From the NCBI RefSeq assembly GCF_003149745.1, contig NZ_QGEG01000005.1, positions 313 through 64,312 of the forward strand: a stretch of DNA of 64,000 nt. Reading direction: 5' to 3'. Below, piece after piece: positions 63,355 to 64,000 of this stretch. Source of the DNA: Flagellimonas aquimarina. Its GTDB lineage: Bacteria > Bacteroidota > Bacteroidia > Flavobacteriales > Flavobacteriaceae. The translations under genes were made by a program, and so were the position numbers. Each line of letters begins with the position of its first letter. Positions within the stretch are counted from its first letter, which is position 1. The notes below the pieces were generated by a model that was not told the origin of the DNA, made no database searches, and saw only the letters and a program-made list of their open reading frames with translations.

Positions 63355-64000
63355 ATGAAAGAAATTCTAAGGCGCTCTATTACAGGGGTCATCTATGTGG
63401 TGCTCCTAATGGGGGCTGTATTTTTGAGTTCAGATGCTTTCGATTTTCTTTTCATGACATTTGGTTTGGCCTGTCTATATGAATTTAAAAAAATTGTTCG
63501 CCTAAAAGGATACTACATTTTCATTGCCTATTTGGCACTTTGGTGGGCCTTTATTTACTTAGTGCATAATACGGTCATTATTACCGCACTCATGTTACTT
63601 ACAATTACGGTAGATTTGGCACTTTTAGCATTTTTATTCCATAAAAAAGCAAAACATTTTAGTGAATTTCAAAAGTTTATAATTGCAGTTTTTTATGTAG
63701 GTGGAGGCTGTATATTTTTAACCATGATTCCATATAAGCAAAATGATTTTGCCAAATTTCTTATTATGGGCATTTTTATTTTAATTTGGGTTAATGATAC
63801 TTTTGCCTATTTGGTGGGGCGATCCATTGGGCGAACAAAACTTTATCCTTCAGTTTCTCCAAAAAAAACCATTGAAGGTTCTATAGGAGGTCTTATTTTT
63901 GCACTAGTGGCAGCATATTTTCTAGCATGGTACGAAACCAGTTTAACATTGATGCAATGGATGATTCTTGCAACGGTAATAGTAATTGCCGGTAGTTTGG
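63355..64000 (+). CDS. cdsA: Phosphatidate cytidylyltransferase, C-terminus cut off by window edge
   Basis: 215 residues seen from ATG 63355 (MKEILRRSITGVIYVVLLMG), multi-helix membrane protein. Family signature region WVNDTFAYLVGRSIGRTKLY and PSVSPKKTIEGSIGGLIFAL. Makes CDP-diacylglycerol for phospholipids. 4 bp after the LUD gene. About 50 residues should follow outside the window, including the final catalytic Lys-Asp signature. Confidence 0.93.
   Translation, partial: MKEILRRSITGVIYVVLLMGAVFLSSDAFDFLFMTFGLACLYEFKKIVRLKGYYIFIAYLALWWAFIYLVHNTVIITALMLLTITVDLALLAFLFHKKAKHFSEFQKFIIAVFYVGGGCIFLTMIPYKQNDFAKFLIMGIFILIWVNDTFAYLVGRSIGRTKLYPSVSPKKTIEGSIGGLIFALVAAYFLAWYETSLTLMQWMILATVIVIAGSL

Overview
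The window comes from a Bacteroidota chromosome, almost certainly a marine Flavobacteriaceae in the broad Muricauda/Maribacter neighbourhood. The genus is inferred from protein style only. Supporting evidence: type IX secretion (T9SS) substrates with PorP/SprF and OmpA partners; TAnnTTTG promoter elements; almost no Shine-Dalgarno sequences except a perfect one before rpsU; DUF3467 after rpoC; DUF2851; the order trpE-G-D-C-F-B-A; and an AT-rich background. The sequence is normal chromosomal DNA with no insertion sequence, prophage or CRISPR array.

Layout. 1-10.4 kb (minus strand) is an accessory surface-protein island. It holds a truncated mosaic adhesin (P-domain, DUF11-like, C-type lectin, HYR-like repeats) and, transcribed toward it, a 1543-residue calcium-binding-repeat adhesin followed by its PorP/SprF-type and OmpA/PD40-type partners. 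The large adhesin carries 3.55 almost identical 690-bp units and three 291-bp units. 10.8-12.4 kb is prfC on the plus strand. 12.4-26 kb (minus) is the transcription/translation superoperon: tRNA-Thr(UGU), Tyr, Gly, Thr(GGU), tuf, tRNA-Trp, secE, nusG, rplK, rplA, rplJ, rplL, rpoB, rpoC, DUF3467. 26-35.6 kb (minus) holds hpf, a Xer-type recombinase, rpsU, an acyl-CoA dehydrogenase / HhH protein / sodium-alanine symporter group, a potassium-channel / PspC / DUF2851 group, and a thioredoxin/rhodanese group.

35.7-45.5 kb (plus) starts with a MarR regulator, nitroreductase and YceI cluster and then the complete tryptophan operon. In front of trpE is a visible attenuator: an 18-codon leader peptide with three consecutive Trp codons, and a terminator that competes with a pairing made by the leader's stop-codon region. 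An M20 peptidase follows trpA. 45.7-64 kb is mixed housekeeping: a response regulator, a UDG-like protein, PEP carboxylase, yaaA, rluD/PASTA divergent from ddl/coaD, a soluble PAS histidine kinase with an overlapping response regulator, an M14 peptidase lipoprotein, NUDIX head-to-head with pyrE, birA, rsfS, ftsH, a LUD protein and a truncated cdsA.

Most notable points: the repeat-rich T9SS adhesin locus with a motif shared by the upstream regions of both adhesins; the trp attenuator with a nearly leaderless mRNA; the lone strong Shine-Dalgarno of rpsU behind a 5'-terminal hairpin; a promoter placed so that its start site cuts the arm of the preceding terminator at the tRNA-tuf operon; a potassium channel whose selectivity filter lacks the usual second glycine; and a 27-codon Cys-rich micro-ORF beside the adhesin operon.
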